From the NCBI RefSeq assembly GCF_000703005.1, contig NZ_JNLH01000001.1:1543001-1607000 (forward strand): a DNA stretch of 64,000 nucleotides. The letters run 5' to 3'. The stretch's first letter is position 1, and each line of letters starts with the position of its first letter. Position numbers and translations under genes: made by a program. This DNA is from Pseudobutyrivibrio ruminis HUN009. Lineage in GTDB: Bacteria > Bacillota > Clostridia > Lachnospirales > Lachnospiraceae. Positions 8,794-18,451 of this stretch are shown piece after piece. The notes under the pieces were generated by a model, which searched no databases, was not told the DNA's origin, and worked only from the letters and a program-made list of their open reading frames with translations.

Positions 8794-10704
8794 CTATTTA
8801 AGGTTATTACTTTGAAGAAACTTTAAAAACTCATGCTCAGGTAATGGCTTTGTGAAATAGTATCCCTGAATGTAATCAACCCCCAGAGTTTTCATAGTTT
8901 CCAGTTCTTCTTCGGTCTCAATTCCCTCGGCAATTATCTTAATATCCATTGAATGAGCCATATCTATAACTGTTTTTACAATAGCCCGAGCCTTTGTATT
9001 CTTAAAATATTCATCAGTCAGATGCTTATCTAATTTTACAATGCTTACAGGCATATCAATTATGTAATTCAGATTTGATGAGCCAGAACCAAAATCGTCT
9101 AATGAGAAAGAGATTCCCTTTTCCTCCAGCTTTTTCATGTTGTTAAGAATGTTTTCCTTGCTGATTAAGGAACTGGTTTCTGTAATTTCCATATTAATAA
9201 GTAGTGGTGAAATTGCATAATGCTCTAATAGCTCTGTAAATCTGGATACAAATACAGGACTTTCACCCTGCTTTACTGAAAGGTTAAGCTCGATTTTTTC
9301 GATGCCTAGTTTTTCTATCCTGTATGATTTCATAAAGGATAGAACCTTTTTATATATGCTGTCCGATAGAGGGATGATTCTTCCGGTTTCTTCCATGACT
9401 GGTATGAAATCATTTGGATAAACCAAAGTGCCATCCTTGAGCTTGATTCGCACAAGTGCTTCTGCACCTGTGAATAATCCAGTCGAAACATTGTAGATTG
9501 GTTGATAATGCATTTCGATTCGGTCTTCTTCCATTGCAGATATAACCATTTTTTCAACTAACTTGTGATTTCTTAGTTCTGTCATGGTCTCTGTATTAAC
9601 AACAATTTCACTTTTGTTAAGCAAATCATGACTGCTTGGAATGAAGTTAGTGAGAAGCATTTGAAGCTCGTCTGCATCCTCTGCTACGTTACAATTAGGA
9701 ATTATAGTATAGAAAGGATGTAGGAGAGTAATTGCATCAGCAACATCTGGATTGTCTTCTATAGATTGAAAATACGTGGCAATTTTAAACTTTGTGCTTT
9801 CCATAAAATCGGTATTATCAAATACTAAAAGAAAGTAGCCTTCAGCAGTATCAAATACTTTTGCTGTATCAATGCTAAATAGAAACTCGGAAAGCTTTTC
9901 TATTGTCTGTCTAAGTAGTTTGTTTTCATTAACAGCATCTCCAACTGTTTTGAAGGAAATCATCATCAATGAAAAACTTTTTTTGTTCTGATATAGAAAA
10001 TCAAAATAGTCATGTATAACAGCGGAACTGAAGTGACCGGTTTTTCTGGAAATAGCTCCCTGCGGATTTTCCAACTCAAAATACATTATTAAAGCACCAA
10101 TACATGCAGCGAAACTAACAATCAGATATTGAGGTCTTATAAACTGAATGATTGCAGCCAGGCTCCATATCACCATCCATATAAGAAGGGCATGAATCTT
10201 TTGGCGCTTGATGTGATGTCGTAAAAGAAAAGCGGAAAGTGCAACGCTTAATATGTAGAGGGTCGCCAAAATATATGTCAGTATGGCGGCAGGGCCATAA
10301 GAATATAGTTTGATACCGTCATAGTAGAAATAGAGTGGCAGGTATAGAGTCGATAAAACTCCTGCAACAAAGCAAAACTTGATGATTCTATCCAAAATAA
10401 TTTCTGCCTGGCTTCCTTTTGTTTCTACTATGTCTGAAACGGTATATTTAAAGGCGAAGAAGGAAACGACTTGCAGTGATTGAAGATAGAATTTCCCTAC
10501 TAGTGTAATAATCATTGGATTGTATCTATATCCATAAACGATGAAATAACAAGAAGCTATATCCAGGATGACACAGGCCAAGATAGCATATAAGGTTTCG
10601 ATAAAACGGCGTTCTGAAACAAGCCCCATAGTTGGTTGACGTTTATAAAAAAACAGGAGCATGGATACAATAATCAGGCCGCATACTTGAGTGTATATAT
10701 TCAT
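8794..10704 (-). CDS. membrane c-di-GMP phosphodiesterase, degenerate GGDEF + EAL
   Basis: From the ATG at 10704 the protein has 636 residues. This start has AGGA 8 bp upstream; an upstream in-frame ATG at 10749 has no good ribosome site. The first 220 residues form six to seven membrane helices. A GGDEF-like domain follows in which the signature is EGYFLLVFD, so cyclase activity is unlikely. The EAL domain (about 390-636) keeps EALVRI, NLSV, EITET, DDFGSGSSNL, KLDK, EGIET and QGYYF, the metal and catalytic set of active phosphodiesterases. It should hydrolyse c-di-GMP at the membrane. The degenerate GGDEF may bind GTP as an activator, as in other tandem enzymes (inference). Confidence 0.9.
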   Translation of the reverse strand: MNIYTQVCGLIIVSMLLFFYKRQPTMGLVSERRFIETLYAILACVILDIASCYFIVYGYRYNPMIITLVGKFYLQSLQVVSFFAFKYTVSDIVETKGSQAEIILDRIIKFCFVAGVLSTLYLPLYFYYDGIKLYSYGPAAILTYILATLYILSVALSAFLLRHHIKRQKIHALLIWMVIWSLAAIIQFIRPQYLIVSFAACIGALIMYFELENPQGAISRKTGHFSSAVIHDYFDFLYQNKKSFSLMMISFKTVGDAVNENKLLRQTIEKLSEFLFSIDTAKVFDTAEGYFLLVFDNTDFMESTKFKIATYFQSIEDNPDVADAITLLHPFYTIIPNCNVAEDADELQMLLTNFIPSSHDLLNKSEIVVNTETMTELRNHKLVEKMVISAMEEDRIEMHYQPIYNVSTGLFTGAEALVRIKLKDGTLVYPNDFIPVMEETGRIIPLSDSIYKKVLSFMKSYRIEKLGIEKIELNLSVKQGESPVFVSRFTELLEHYAISPLLINMEITETSSLISKENILNNMKKLEEKGISFSLDDFGSGSSNLNYIIDMPVSIVKLDKHLTDEYFKNTKARAIVKTVIDMAHSMDIKIIAEGIETEEELETMKTLGVDYIQGYYFTKPLPEHEFLKFLQSNNLK

Positions 10705-10846
10705 AAAATCATTCCTATGTGTAGTATTTAAACTGATTATAGCATTCATTTTATATGGAATTGCCTAAAACTCAGAAAGTTCAAAGAATGTTCAAAAAGT
10801 GACAAAAAACTATCGAAAAAATTTAATAATTTAGTGCGTTAAAGTG

Positions 10847-10876
10847 TTGACTCAAACTAGAAAAAAGGGGTAAAAT
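10847..10876 (+). promoter_or_regulatory. promoter of the ilvE operon
   Basis: TTGACT (10847-10852), 18 bp, TAAAAT (10871-10876), about 50 bp before the ilvE ATG. A GGAGG site at 10916-10920 precedes the start. Confidence 0.65.
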
Positions 10877-10926
10877 TTCTATTAATATTTAATAAGATCA
10901 AAGCATAGATTTCATGGAGGCGGAAA

Positions 10927-11991
10927 ATGGAAATCAGATTTGAAAAGCGTGAGCAATTAAAAGAAAAACCAGATTGGAACAACCTTGGATTTGGAAAGTA
11001 TATGACAGACTACATGTTCGTCTGTGATTGGGATAGAGAGATAGGTTGGCACGACGCCAGAATTGTCCCAGAGGGACCAATTGAATTAGATCCAGCATGC
11101 ATGACTCTCCATTATGCACAGGAGACATTTGAAGGTATGAAGGCATATCGTCGTGAAGATGGAAAGATTCAGCTTTTCAGACCTGAAATGAATGCAAAGA
11201 GAATGATCAATTCTAATGAAAGACTTTGCATGCCTGCATTCCCAGTTGAGGACTTTGTTGCAGCTGTTAAGGCCCTTGTTAAGACAGAGCAGGATTGGGT
11301 TCCATCTCAGAAGGATACATCCCTTTACATCAGACCATTTATGTTCGCTACAGAGGCTGCTCTTGGTGTTCATATGGCAAAATCATACAAATTTATGATT
11401 CTTTGTTGTCCAGTTGGCGCATATTATGCAACAGGGCTTGACCCAGTAAAGATTTTAGTAGAAAATGAATTAGTACGAGCAGTTGCAGGCGGTACTGGCT
11501 TTACAAAATGTGGTGGAAATTATGCGGGTTCTATCGCAGGTCAGGTAAAGGCAGAGAAGCTTGGCTATTCTCAGGTTCTTTGGCTGGATGGTAATGAGCG
11601 TAAGTACGTTGAGGAAGTTGGTACAATGAACATCATGTTCAAGATTGATGGAGAGATTTGGACAGCTCCAACAGTTGGTACTGTACTCCCAGGTGTTACT
11701 AGAGATTCTATGATCCATTTATTAAGAGATTGGGGATATAATGTTAGAGAGGAGCGCCTCGCAATTGATGATCTTATGAAGGCTGGTCACGATGGCAAGC
11801 TTGAGGAGGTCTTTGGTACAGGAACAGCAGCAGTTATTTCTCCAGTAGGCGAGCTCCGTTTTAAGGATGATGTTGTTGTAATAAATGGAGGTAAAACCGG
11901 AGAGCTTACACAGAAGCTATACGATACACTTACAGGTATCCAGTGGGGTAGGCTCGAGGACAAATATGGATGGACAACTCTAGTAGATTAA
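10927..11991 (+). CDS. ilvE: branched-chain amino acid aminotransferase
   Basis: 354 residues, the length of the BCAT class typical of Firmicutes. This PLP enzyme transfers amino groups between glutamate and the keto acids of leucine, isoleucine and valine. The cofactor lysine is Lys194 in FTKCGGNYAGS. Other fold-IV signatures are LHYAQETFEGMKAYR near 60, RPFMFATEAALGVH near 138, and YVEEVGTMNIMF near 223. It is the first gene of a likely operon: the next gene starts 22 bp before its stop codon. No T-box or leader peptide was recognised upstream. Confidence 0.95.
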   Translation: MEIRFEKREQLKEKPDWNNLGFGKYMTDYMFVCDWDREIGWHDARIVPEGPIELDPACMTLHYAQETFEGMKAYRREDGKIQLFRPEMNAKRMINSNERLCMPAFPVEDFVAAVKALVKTEQDWVPSQKDTSLYIRPFMFATEAALGVHMAKSYKFMILCCPVGAYYATGLDPVKILVENELVRAVAGGTGFTKCGGNYAGSIAGQVKAEKLGYSQVLWLDGNERKYVEEVGTMNIMFKIDGEIWTAPTVGTVLPGVTRDSMIHLLRDWGYNVREERLAIDDLMKAGHDGKLEEVFGTGTAAVISPVGELRFKDDVVVINGGKTGELTQKLYDTLTGIQWGRLEDKYGWTTLVD

Positions 11992-14606
11992 ATTTTGAAT
12001 TGGAAATCAATAATGATGATATGCAGTCATTACAGGACGTATTCTGCAAATCTAATGATATGTATATCATGTGTATTGGGAAAAATTTAGGACAAATCAC
12101 ATCCTTCTCAGGTACAAAGCCTGAGGAGGATTTTGTTGACTCTAATTTCTCTTCTGAGCTCAGAAGAGAAATCGTTGATTCTTTTGTGGATGGTTCCGCG
12201 GAAAACATCGTGGAAAGATACGGCACAAATGATTATCTTATGTACAGGGGCGTTGCTATCAGAGGTTCTGAAGGAGAGCTTATGGGGGCATGGCTTTGCT
12301 TTGGCGTTGATAGAACACAAGTCCCTATCGAAGTCAGATTGGATTCTTCGATTCGTCTTACAACGAAGGATTCCTTCGACAAATCAATTTCACTTATTGA
12401 AACTCTTACAAAGTATTATTTCGCAGAAAAATTCAAATCACATCTTTTGCGTCAAAAATTGATGAAAGAAAAAGATGTTGAGAATGAAATTACATATAAG
12501 CTAAAGAAAAATGAAATCATGACAGATATCCTTCGTTTGATGGAGTCAGAGAATTCATTTTCAAAGATATCCGAGGATATTCTCAAGGAATCAGGCAGAT
12601 ATTTAGACTGTACACACACAGCTTTGCTTCAGATTGATTCCAGCGGAATAGGTGTGGATATGATTTCTGAGTGGTGTGCAGAAAGCAGCAAGGCGTTGAT
12701 TTCTCATTTCCAGGAGGTTCCTTTGGTGGAACTTCCATTTATGAATGGAAAGCCATACACCATTTCATCGGATGCTTCGCTTCCAGAAGCCTTCGAGATT
12801 TTCTTCATTAAATATGGAATTAAGGCAGCTATTTTCTTACCTATCAATGTTAATGATTCAGCTGCAATGTATTTATGCTTCTTCTCTATTGGAGAGGAGA
12901 GAAAGTGGAGTGTGGATGATTTGCGTTTTGCAAATGACATCAAGCGTATCATTCATACCGTTTTAGTGAAAAAGATTACTACCAATTCCTTGGCAAGCTC
13001 TTACAATGCTCTTGAAGCAATATTACAAAATGCTGGTTACGGAGTTGTTGTTGCAGATTTGGCTCATCACCAAATCCTCTATACAAACGATACCTTCAAA
13101 ATCATGTTTGAAAATGAAGTTGATAGGTTGGCAATCGAAGAAATAATTTTCGATGAGCGATATACACTTCCAGAGCTTAATGGCTACTCAGCAAATGGTT
13201 CAGGAAAGTGGTTTGACATTTCAATCGACTCTCTTAAGTGGGTGGATGGAAGAGATGTTAGAATGATTACCTTCTACGACATCACAGATCTTCGTATCTA
13301 CCAAAAGAAGGTTGAGAAACAGGCTCAGGAGGATATCCTGACAGGCCTCTACAACAGACAGGCTTGCGAAAAGGATATTTCCTTAGAGTTCCATGTGGCT
13401 AAAAAGCTTGATACGAAGTTTGCAGTACTTATGATTGACTTGGATGATTTTGCCAGCGTCAACGAAGGACTGGGCTACAAAATCGGTGACGACTTGCTTG
13501 AGTATGTTGCTCATAGCATTAACGATATTTCTTATATCCACGGTAAATGTTACCGTGTAGGCGGCGATGAATTTGCAGTCCTGATTGACCATGAAAACTA
13601 TGATAATCTTGATTTAATTATCAAGAGAATCATGAATCTTTTTGATAATCCATGGAGGCTTAATGATCAGGATTACTATTGCACAATGAGTATGGGATGT
13701 GTTAAAGCACCTGCTGATTTAGAGGATTCTACAGATATTCTAACAAGACTTAATATCGCAGTTCATGGTGCTAAAAATAAGGGCAAAAACCGATTTGAGT
13801 ACTATAGTCCAAAATCAGAAGCAGTTATGGCAGAAAAGGTCAAGATGGACCAGGCCATGAGAAAAGCTGTAGAGGATGACTGTAAGGAATTCGAGGTTTA
13901 CTTCCAACCTATCATGGAATTTATCAATGGCCTGCCACAGTGTTGCGGTTCCGAAGCCTTGGTTAGATGGAATTCATCTGAGTATGGCATGGTTATGCCA
14001 GACAAATTCATTAGTCAGGCAGAGCAGATGAGGCTTATCAATGCCATTGGTGAGCATGTTCTTTTGGAAGCAGCAAAGGCATGCAAGCACTGGAATGATT
14101 TCGGCCATCCTGAATACAAGGTCAATGTTAACCTTTCAGTTGTTCAGCTGACACAGAATGATTTCATTGAAAAACTGAAAAACGTACTGGAAGTTACATC
14201 AATTAATCCTAGAAACTTGACTCTAGAAGTAACAGAGTCTTTAGCTATAAATGACATGGAGTGGATGGTCAAGATACTAAAGGCCATTCGAGAATTGGGA
14301 TGCAGAGTTGCGCTGGATGATTTCGGCACAGGCTATTCTTCCCTCAATCATATTAGGAGTATGCCTATCGATACTATCAAAATCGATAAAGCATTTGTCT
14401 CAGAAATGGATTCAGATCATTTCTCTGAAGCATTTGTAAAGACAATCTCCGAGCTTGCAGATTCCTTAGACGTAGATGTATGCGTTGAAGGAGTTGAAAT
14501 AGACAAGCAGGTAGATATGATTGGCAAGTTTTCCGTTAATTTAGCGCAGGGATTCTTCTTTGACAAACCACTATCTAGAGGAGAGTTTGAAAAGAAATAT
14601 TTATAA
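11970..14606 (+). CDS. cytoplasmic c-di-GMP enzyme: sensor-GAF-PAS-GGDEF-EAL
   Basis: 878 residues, no membrane helix. The order is an N-terminal sensory domain (1-150, not identified), a GAF-like domain about 185-335, a PAS-like domain about 345-445, GGDEF about 450-610 with an intact GGDEF at 531-535 preceded by DILTGLYNRQ, and EAL about 630-878 with EALVRW, NVNLS, LEVTES, DDFGTGYSSL, KIDK, VEGVE and AQGFFF. Both catalytic domains look active. The ATG at 11970 lies inside ilvE, 22 bp before its stop, with GAGGA 9 bp upstream, indicating translational coupling. It is followed 15 bp later by glyA. A second-messenger enzyme locked between two amino-acid genes suggests it senses a related metabolite (inference). 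Confidence 0.93.
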   Translation: MDNSSRLNFELEINNDDMQSLQDVFCKSNDMYIMCIGKNLGQITSFSGTKPEEDFVDSNFSSELRREIVDSFVDGSAENIVERYGTNDYLMYRGVAIRGSEGELMGAWLCFGVDRTQVPIEVRLDSSIRLTTKDSFDKSISLIETLTKYYFAEKFKSHLLRQKLMKEKDVENEITYKLKKNEIMTDILRLMESENSFSKISEDILKESGRYLDCTHTALLQIDSSGIGVDMISEWCAESSKALISHFQEVPLVELPFMNGKPYTISSDASLPEAFEIFFIKYGIKAAIFLPINVNDSAAMYLCFFSIGEERKWSVDDLRFANDIKRIIHTVLVKKITTNSLASSYNALEAILQNAGYGVVVADLAHHQILYTNDTFKIMFENEVDRLAIEEIIFDERYTLPELNGYSANGSGKWFDISIDSLKWVDGRDVRMITFYDITDLRIYQKKVEKQAQEDILTGLYNRQACEKDISLEFHVAKKLDTKFAVLMIDLDDFASVNEGLGYKIGDDLLEYVAHSINDISYIHGKCYRVGGDEFAVLIDHENYDNLDLIIKRIMNLFDNPWRLNDQDYYCTMSMGCVKAPADLEDSTDILTRLNIAVHGAKNKGKNRFEYYSPKSEAVMAEKVKMDQAMRKAVEDDCKEFEVYFQPIMEFINGLPQCCGSEALVRWNSSEYGMVMPDKFISQAEQMRLINAIGEHVLLEAAKACKHWNDFGHPEYKVNVNLSVVQLTQNDFIEKLKNVLEVTSINPRNLTLEVTESLAINDMEWMVKILKAIRELGCRVALDDFGTGYSSLNHIRSMPIDTIKIDKAFVSEMDSDHFSEAFVKTISELADSLDVDVCVEGVEIDKQVDMIGKFSVNLAQGFFFDKPLSRGEFEKKYL

Positions 14607-14621
14607 AAGAAAGGGATTATA

Positions 14622-15872
14622 ATGTACACACTACAGGACATCAAAAACACAGATCCAGAAGTAGCAGAGGCAATTGTTAAGGAGTTCAATCGCCAGTCAG
14701 AACACATCGAGCTTATCGCTTCAGAAAACTGGGTATCACCAGCAGTAATGTCAGCTATGGGCTCTGTACTTACAAACAAGTATGCTGAGGGGTATCCAGG
14801 AAAGCGTTATTATGGTGGTTGCTCAGAAGTTGATGTAATCGAGGAGCTTGCTCGTGAACGTGCAAAAGAGCTTTTTGGTTGCGAATATGTCAACGTTCAG
14901 CCTCATTCTGGTGCGCAGGCCAACATGGCAGTGCAGTTTGCAGTGCTTAAGCCAGGGGACACAGTTATGGGTATGAATTTGGATCACGGCGGACACCTTA
15001 CACATGGTTCACCTGCCAACTTCTCTGGTACTTATTTCAACATTGTTCCTTATGGAGTAAACGATGATGGTTTCATCGATTATGATGAAGTAGAGCGTAT
15101 AGCACTTGAGTGCAAGCCAAAGATGATTATTGCAGGAGCTTCTGCATATTGTCGTAAGATTGACTTCAAGCGCTTCAGAGAAATCTGTGACAAAGTTGAT
15201 GCAGTTCTGTTTGTGGACATGGCTCACATTGCTGGTCTTGTAGCAGCAGGCGTCCATGAGAGCCCAATCCCATATGCAGATATAGTAACAACCACTACAC
15301 ACAAGACTCTTCGCGGTCCTAGAGGTGGTATGATTATGGCAACAGCCGAAGCTAATGAAAAGTACAATTTCAATAAGGCTGTATTCCCAGGAATCCAGGG
15401 TGGCCCACTTATGCATGTTATTGCAGGTAAGGCTGTATGCTTCAAGGAAGCTTTAGAGCCTTCATTCAAAGAATACGGCAAGCAGATTGTAAAGAACGCT
15501 CAGGCTCTTTGCAAAGGTCTTCAGGACAGAGGTATTAAAATTGTATCAGGCGGTACCGACAATCACTTGATGCTCATCGACTTAACACCATTTGAGCTTA
15601 CAGGCAAGGTTGTTGAGAAGCTTCTTGATGATGCGCATATCACAGCAAATAAAAACACAATTCCTAACGATCCAAAGTCACCATTCGTAACATCTGGTAT
15701 TCGTCTTGGTACACCAGCTGCTACAACACGTGGACTTAAGGAGGATGATTTCGACAAGGTTGCTGAGGCAATTGCAGTTGTTATCAAGGAGCAGGAAGCT
15801 GGCGTAGAAAAAGCTCGCAAAATTATAAAAGAAATTACAGATAAATATCCACTTACTGGAGAAATGTGTTAA
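14622..15872 (+). CDS. glyA: serine hydroxymethyltransferase
   Basis: 416 residues. The enzyme converts serine and tetrahydrofolate to glycine and 5,10-methylene-THF. Signatures are complete: [14 protein letters not shown] near 29, [14 protein letters not shown] near 53, [13 protein letters not shown] near 92, [16 protein letters not shown] near 196, and [13 protein letters not shown] with the PLP lysine near 228. An AAAGGG site precedes the ATG. It follows the GGDEF-EAL gene by 15 bp and probably shares its transcript with ilvE. Codon use is of the highly expressed type. Confidence 0.97.
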   Translation: MYTLQDIKNTDPEVAEAIVKEFNRQSEHIELIASENWVSPAVMSAMGSVLTNKYAEGYPGKRYYGGCSEVDVIEELARERAKELFGCEYVNVQPHSGAQANMAVQFAVLKPGDTVMGMNLDHGGHLTHGSPANFSGTYFNIVPYGVNDDGFIDYDEVERIALECKPKMIIAGASAYCRKIDFKRFREICDKVDAVLFVDMAHIAGLVAAGVHESPIPYADIVTTTTHKTLRGPRGGMIMATAEANEKYNFNKAVFPGIQGGPLMHVIAGKAVCFKEALEPSFKEYGKQIVKNAQALCKGLQDRGIKIVSGGTDNHLMLIDLTPFELTGKVVEKLLDDAHITANKNTIPNDPKSPFVTSGIRLGTPAATTRGLKEDDFDKVAEAIAVVIKEQEAGVEKARKIIKEITDKYPLTGEMC

Positions 15873-15910
15873 AGTAAAAGAAATAATTAATATTTTAGGG
15901 GAATCGGTTT

Positions 15911-18268
15911 ATGAGGAGAGTTTCTTTTATAGGAAACCATTTGAAGAATTTGACATATCTAGTAATTATGGGCCTTGTTATATCCTTATTGCAAGGCCCT
16001 CTTTTTGTGTCTGCTTCAAATGTACAGCCTAAGACAGTCAAAATAGGTTATTACGAGAATGAAATATTCCAAGAGGGAGCTTCGGAAGATGCCGTAAAAT
16101 CAGGCTATGCATACGAGTATTATATGAAGCTATCGGAGTATACAGGCTGGAGATATGAGTATGTATATGGTAGCTTTAATGACTTGTATCAGATGTTGAT
16201 TGATGGCGATATAGATATGTTAGCAGGTCTTGCTTATAAAGAGGACAGGGCTGACTTGATGGGATATCCCCAGTTAGCAATGGGTACTGAATCATACAAC
16301 CTGGTCAAGTATGAAAGCAATCGAGAGATTACAAGTGATGTTGATTCTTTACAGGGGCGTTCTATTGGTGTGCTTGATAGTGCCATTGCGGATGCACTAG
16401 ACGAATATCTTGAAAGAAATAGCATTGAAGCCAATGTGGTACGTTACGAGTCTACTGATGAGCTAAAAGCTGCTTTTGAGGCAGGAGAGGTTGAAGTTCT
16501 AGCTGTTGAAGGTGAAGGTACTAATAAGAGAACAGGTTACGAGGTTCTTTTGACATTTGGAATGACTGATTATTATATTTGTGTCAGCAACAGCAGAGGG
16601 GATCTTTTATACGAATTAAATGAGGCACAAACTGCTTTATTCAATGATGAGCCATATTATACAAGCTCTCTTAGCTCAAAATATCATGGTTCCAGTGTGT
16701 CAGCACAAGCATTGTCAGCTGTTGAACGTGAATGGTTGGATAATAACGACTCAATAAAGGTAGGATATTTAAATAACTATCTTCCATACAGTTCCTCAGA
16801 TACAAATGGGAATGTAACAGGTATTGTTAGAGAGCTAATGCCAGCTATTTTTAATGCTATTAATGTGGATGATATCAGTTTGTCTTACGTTGGATATGAT
16901 ACCTATGAAGATATGATTACAGCTATCAACAATGAAGAAATTGATATTGCATTTCCAGTGGGCGGTGGTATATATCACTCTGAACAAAACGGAATCTACC
17001 AGACAGAACCAATAGTTTCTAGCAGTGCAGAGCTGGTATTTGACAATGTTGTGGTTAATCCTAGCGTAGCTAGATTTGCTGTAAACAGCAGTAACAGTAT
17101 GCAGTATTATTACATAAAGACATACTACCCTGATGCAGAGATTGTTTATTATGACAATATAGAACAGTGTTTGGAAGCTGTTATGAAACATGAAGTAGAT
17201 TGTACTACTCTCAATGGTTTGCGTGCTGGAGAGATTCTAAAGAATTACAAGTACAATCGCTTATCTGTTAGACAGCTTTCTGAAAAGGATGACAGATGCC
17301 TTGGTGTAAAAATCGGTAATGATGGTTTGCTACGTCTTTTAAACCGAGGTATTAATATTCTTACAGAAGATTATTCTGAAAGTATTGCTTATAAATACAC
17401 AAATGATTTATACAACTATTCATTTATCGACTGGCTAGACGACTATCTTGTGGGCGTTTTAGTAATTATTGTCTTGATTGTTGTAGTTTCAGTAATCATC
17501 CTTCATATTAGAACCATTCGAAAGAATAGAGTTATACTTGCTCTTCGCAATTCCAATAACAATCAATTGGTTCTTATTGAAAATATTGCAAGGAGTATTA
17601 AGGAGCCAATTACTGAAATACATAATCTTTCAAGCATGGCATCACAAGCGATGGATGACGAAAAGCTAATTAGCGATTGTCTTAAAAAAATCGAGATTGA
17701 CAGTGATAATATTCAGACTACTGCAGACAAGATTATTGATGCAAGTATTCTTGATAAAGGTAGACTTATTTTTAACAAAGAAAAGGTTAACGTGGCAGCC
17801 TTTGCAAGAGAAATTGAAGGCTACATGCAGCCAAAGGCAGATGGCAAAGGTATTAATTATTCTGTAAAGACAAAGAATATAAAGACCAAAGATGTTATGG
17901 TGGATAGAGAACGATTAATGCAGGCGTTAATGGCAGTTATTGATAATTCTCTTAAGTTCACTGGTGCAGGTGGTACTATAAAGTTTACAGTGGAAGAACA
18001 GCCATGCGGAAACATGAGTATGGCAAGGTTGGTGTTCACCATCAAAGATGATGGCACTGGTATGAGTGATGAGTTTAAAGGAATAGCTTTTGATGCTTTC
18101 ACAAAGGAAGAAAATGCATTGGATGCGAATCTGACAGGTGTTGGTCTGGGATTGACCATTACGAAAAAGCTTGTGGAGCTTATGGGAGGTTATGTCACTC
18201 TTATGTCGAAAAAGAATCTAGGAACAGAAGTAACAATCACCTTGGATTGCAAAATAAGCTACAATTAA
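15911..18268 (+). CDS. two-SBP-domain membrane sensor, histidine-kinase-like with degenerate H-box
   Basis: 785 residues: signal/anchor helix about 15-35, two periplasmic-binding-protein type 3 domains (about 42-250 and 270-505; VKIGYYENEIFQ and IKVGYLNNYLPY begin them), membrane helix about 510-532, a dimerisation helix pair, and a HATPase domain with DNSLKFT, DDGTGMSD and GVGLGLTITKKLVELMGG. The H-box reads ARSIKEP where kinases have SHEIRTP, so Arg561 stands at the phosphoacceptor histidine. ATP binding looks intact but autophosphorylation at the usual site should be impossible. There is no receiver domain. It resembles BvgS/EvgS-like amino-acid sensors and follows glyA by 38 bp; it could be a pseudokinase partner of another kinase. 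Confidence 0.88.
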   Translation: MRRVSFIGNHLKNLTYLVIMGLVISLLQGPLFVSASNVQPKTVKIGYYENEIFQEGASEDAVKSGYAYEYYMKLSEYTGWRYEYVYGSFNDLYQMLIDGDIDMLAGLAYKEDRADLMGYPQLAMGTESYNLVKYESNREITSDVDSLQGRSIGVLDSAIADALDEYLERNSIEANVVRYESTDELKAAFEAGEVEVLAVEGEGTNKRTGYEVLLTFGMTDYYICVSNSRGDLLYELNEAQTALFNDEPYYTSSLSSKYHGSSVSAQALSAVEREWLDNNDSIKVGYLNNYLPYSSSDTNGNVTGIVRELMPAIFNAINVDDISLSYVGYDTYEDMITAINNEEIDIAFPVGGGIYHSEQNGIYQTEPIVSSSAELVFDNVVVNPSVARFAVNSSNSMQYYYIKTYYPDAEIVYYDNIEQCLEAVMKHEVDCTTLNGLRAGEILKNYKYNRLSVRQLSEKDDRCLGVKIGNDGLLRLLNRGINILTEDYSESIAYKYTNDLYNYSFIDWLDDYLVGVLVIIVLIVVVSVIILHIRTIRKNRVILALRNSNNNQLVLIENIARSIKEPITEIHNLSSMASQAMDDEKLISDCLKKIEIDSDNIQTTADKIIDASILDKGRLIFNKEKVNVAAFAREIEGYMQPKADGKGINYSVKTKNIKTKDVMVDRERLMQALMAVIDNSLKFTGAGGTIKFTVEEQPCGNMSMARLVFTIKDDGTGMSDEFKGIAFDAFTKEENALDANLTGVGLGLTITKKLVELMGGYVTLMSKKNLGTEVTITLDCKISYN

Positions 18269-18271
18269 CGG

Positions 18272-18304
18272 ATAGAGACTGGTTTAGACCGGTCTCTATT
18301 TTTG
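18272..18304 (+). terminator. Rho-independent terminator
   Basis: ATAGAGACTGGT and ACCGGTCTCTAT form a 12-bp stem around TTAG, followed by TTTTT. It ends the ilvE-to-sensor transcription unit. Confidence 0.85.
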
Positions 18305-18347
18305 GGTGCTTAATGTCTGAAAAAACAATTTTAGAACATAGATTGTA

Positions 18348-18375
18348 TTGACTTTGAAACATTACATTTTATAAT
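18348..18375 (+). promoter_or_regulatory. promoter of the surface-protein/sortase unit
   Basis: TTGACT (18348-18353), 16 bp, TATAAT (18370-18375), 76 bp before the ATG at 18452. Confidence 0.65.
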
Positions 18376-18451
18376 AATAAACTGGTTTGGAATAATTTAG
18401 TTTCCAAGTGGGGGGCAAGAGTTTTGAGACACAAGAAGGGAACTATAGATA

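Noticed and set aside
8794..10749. Upstream ATG at 10749 as start of the EAL protein
   Set aside because: The ATG at 10704 has AGGA at a suitable distance and begins directly before the first membrane helix; the upstream one has no good ribosome site.
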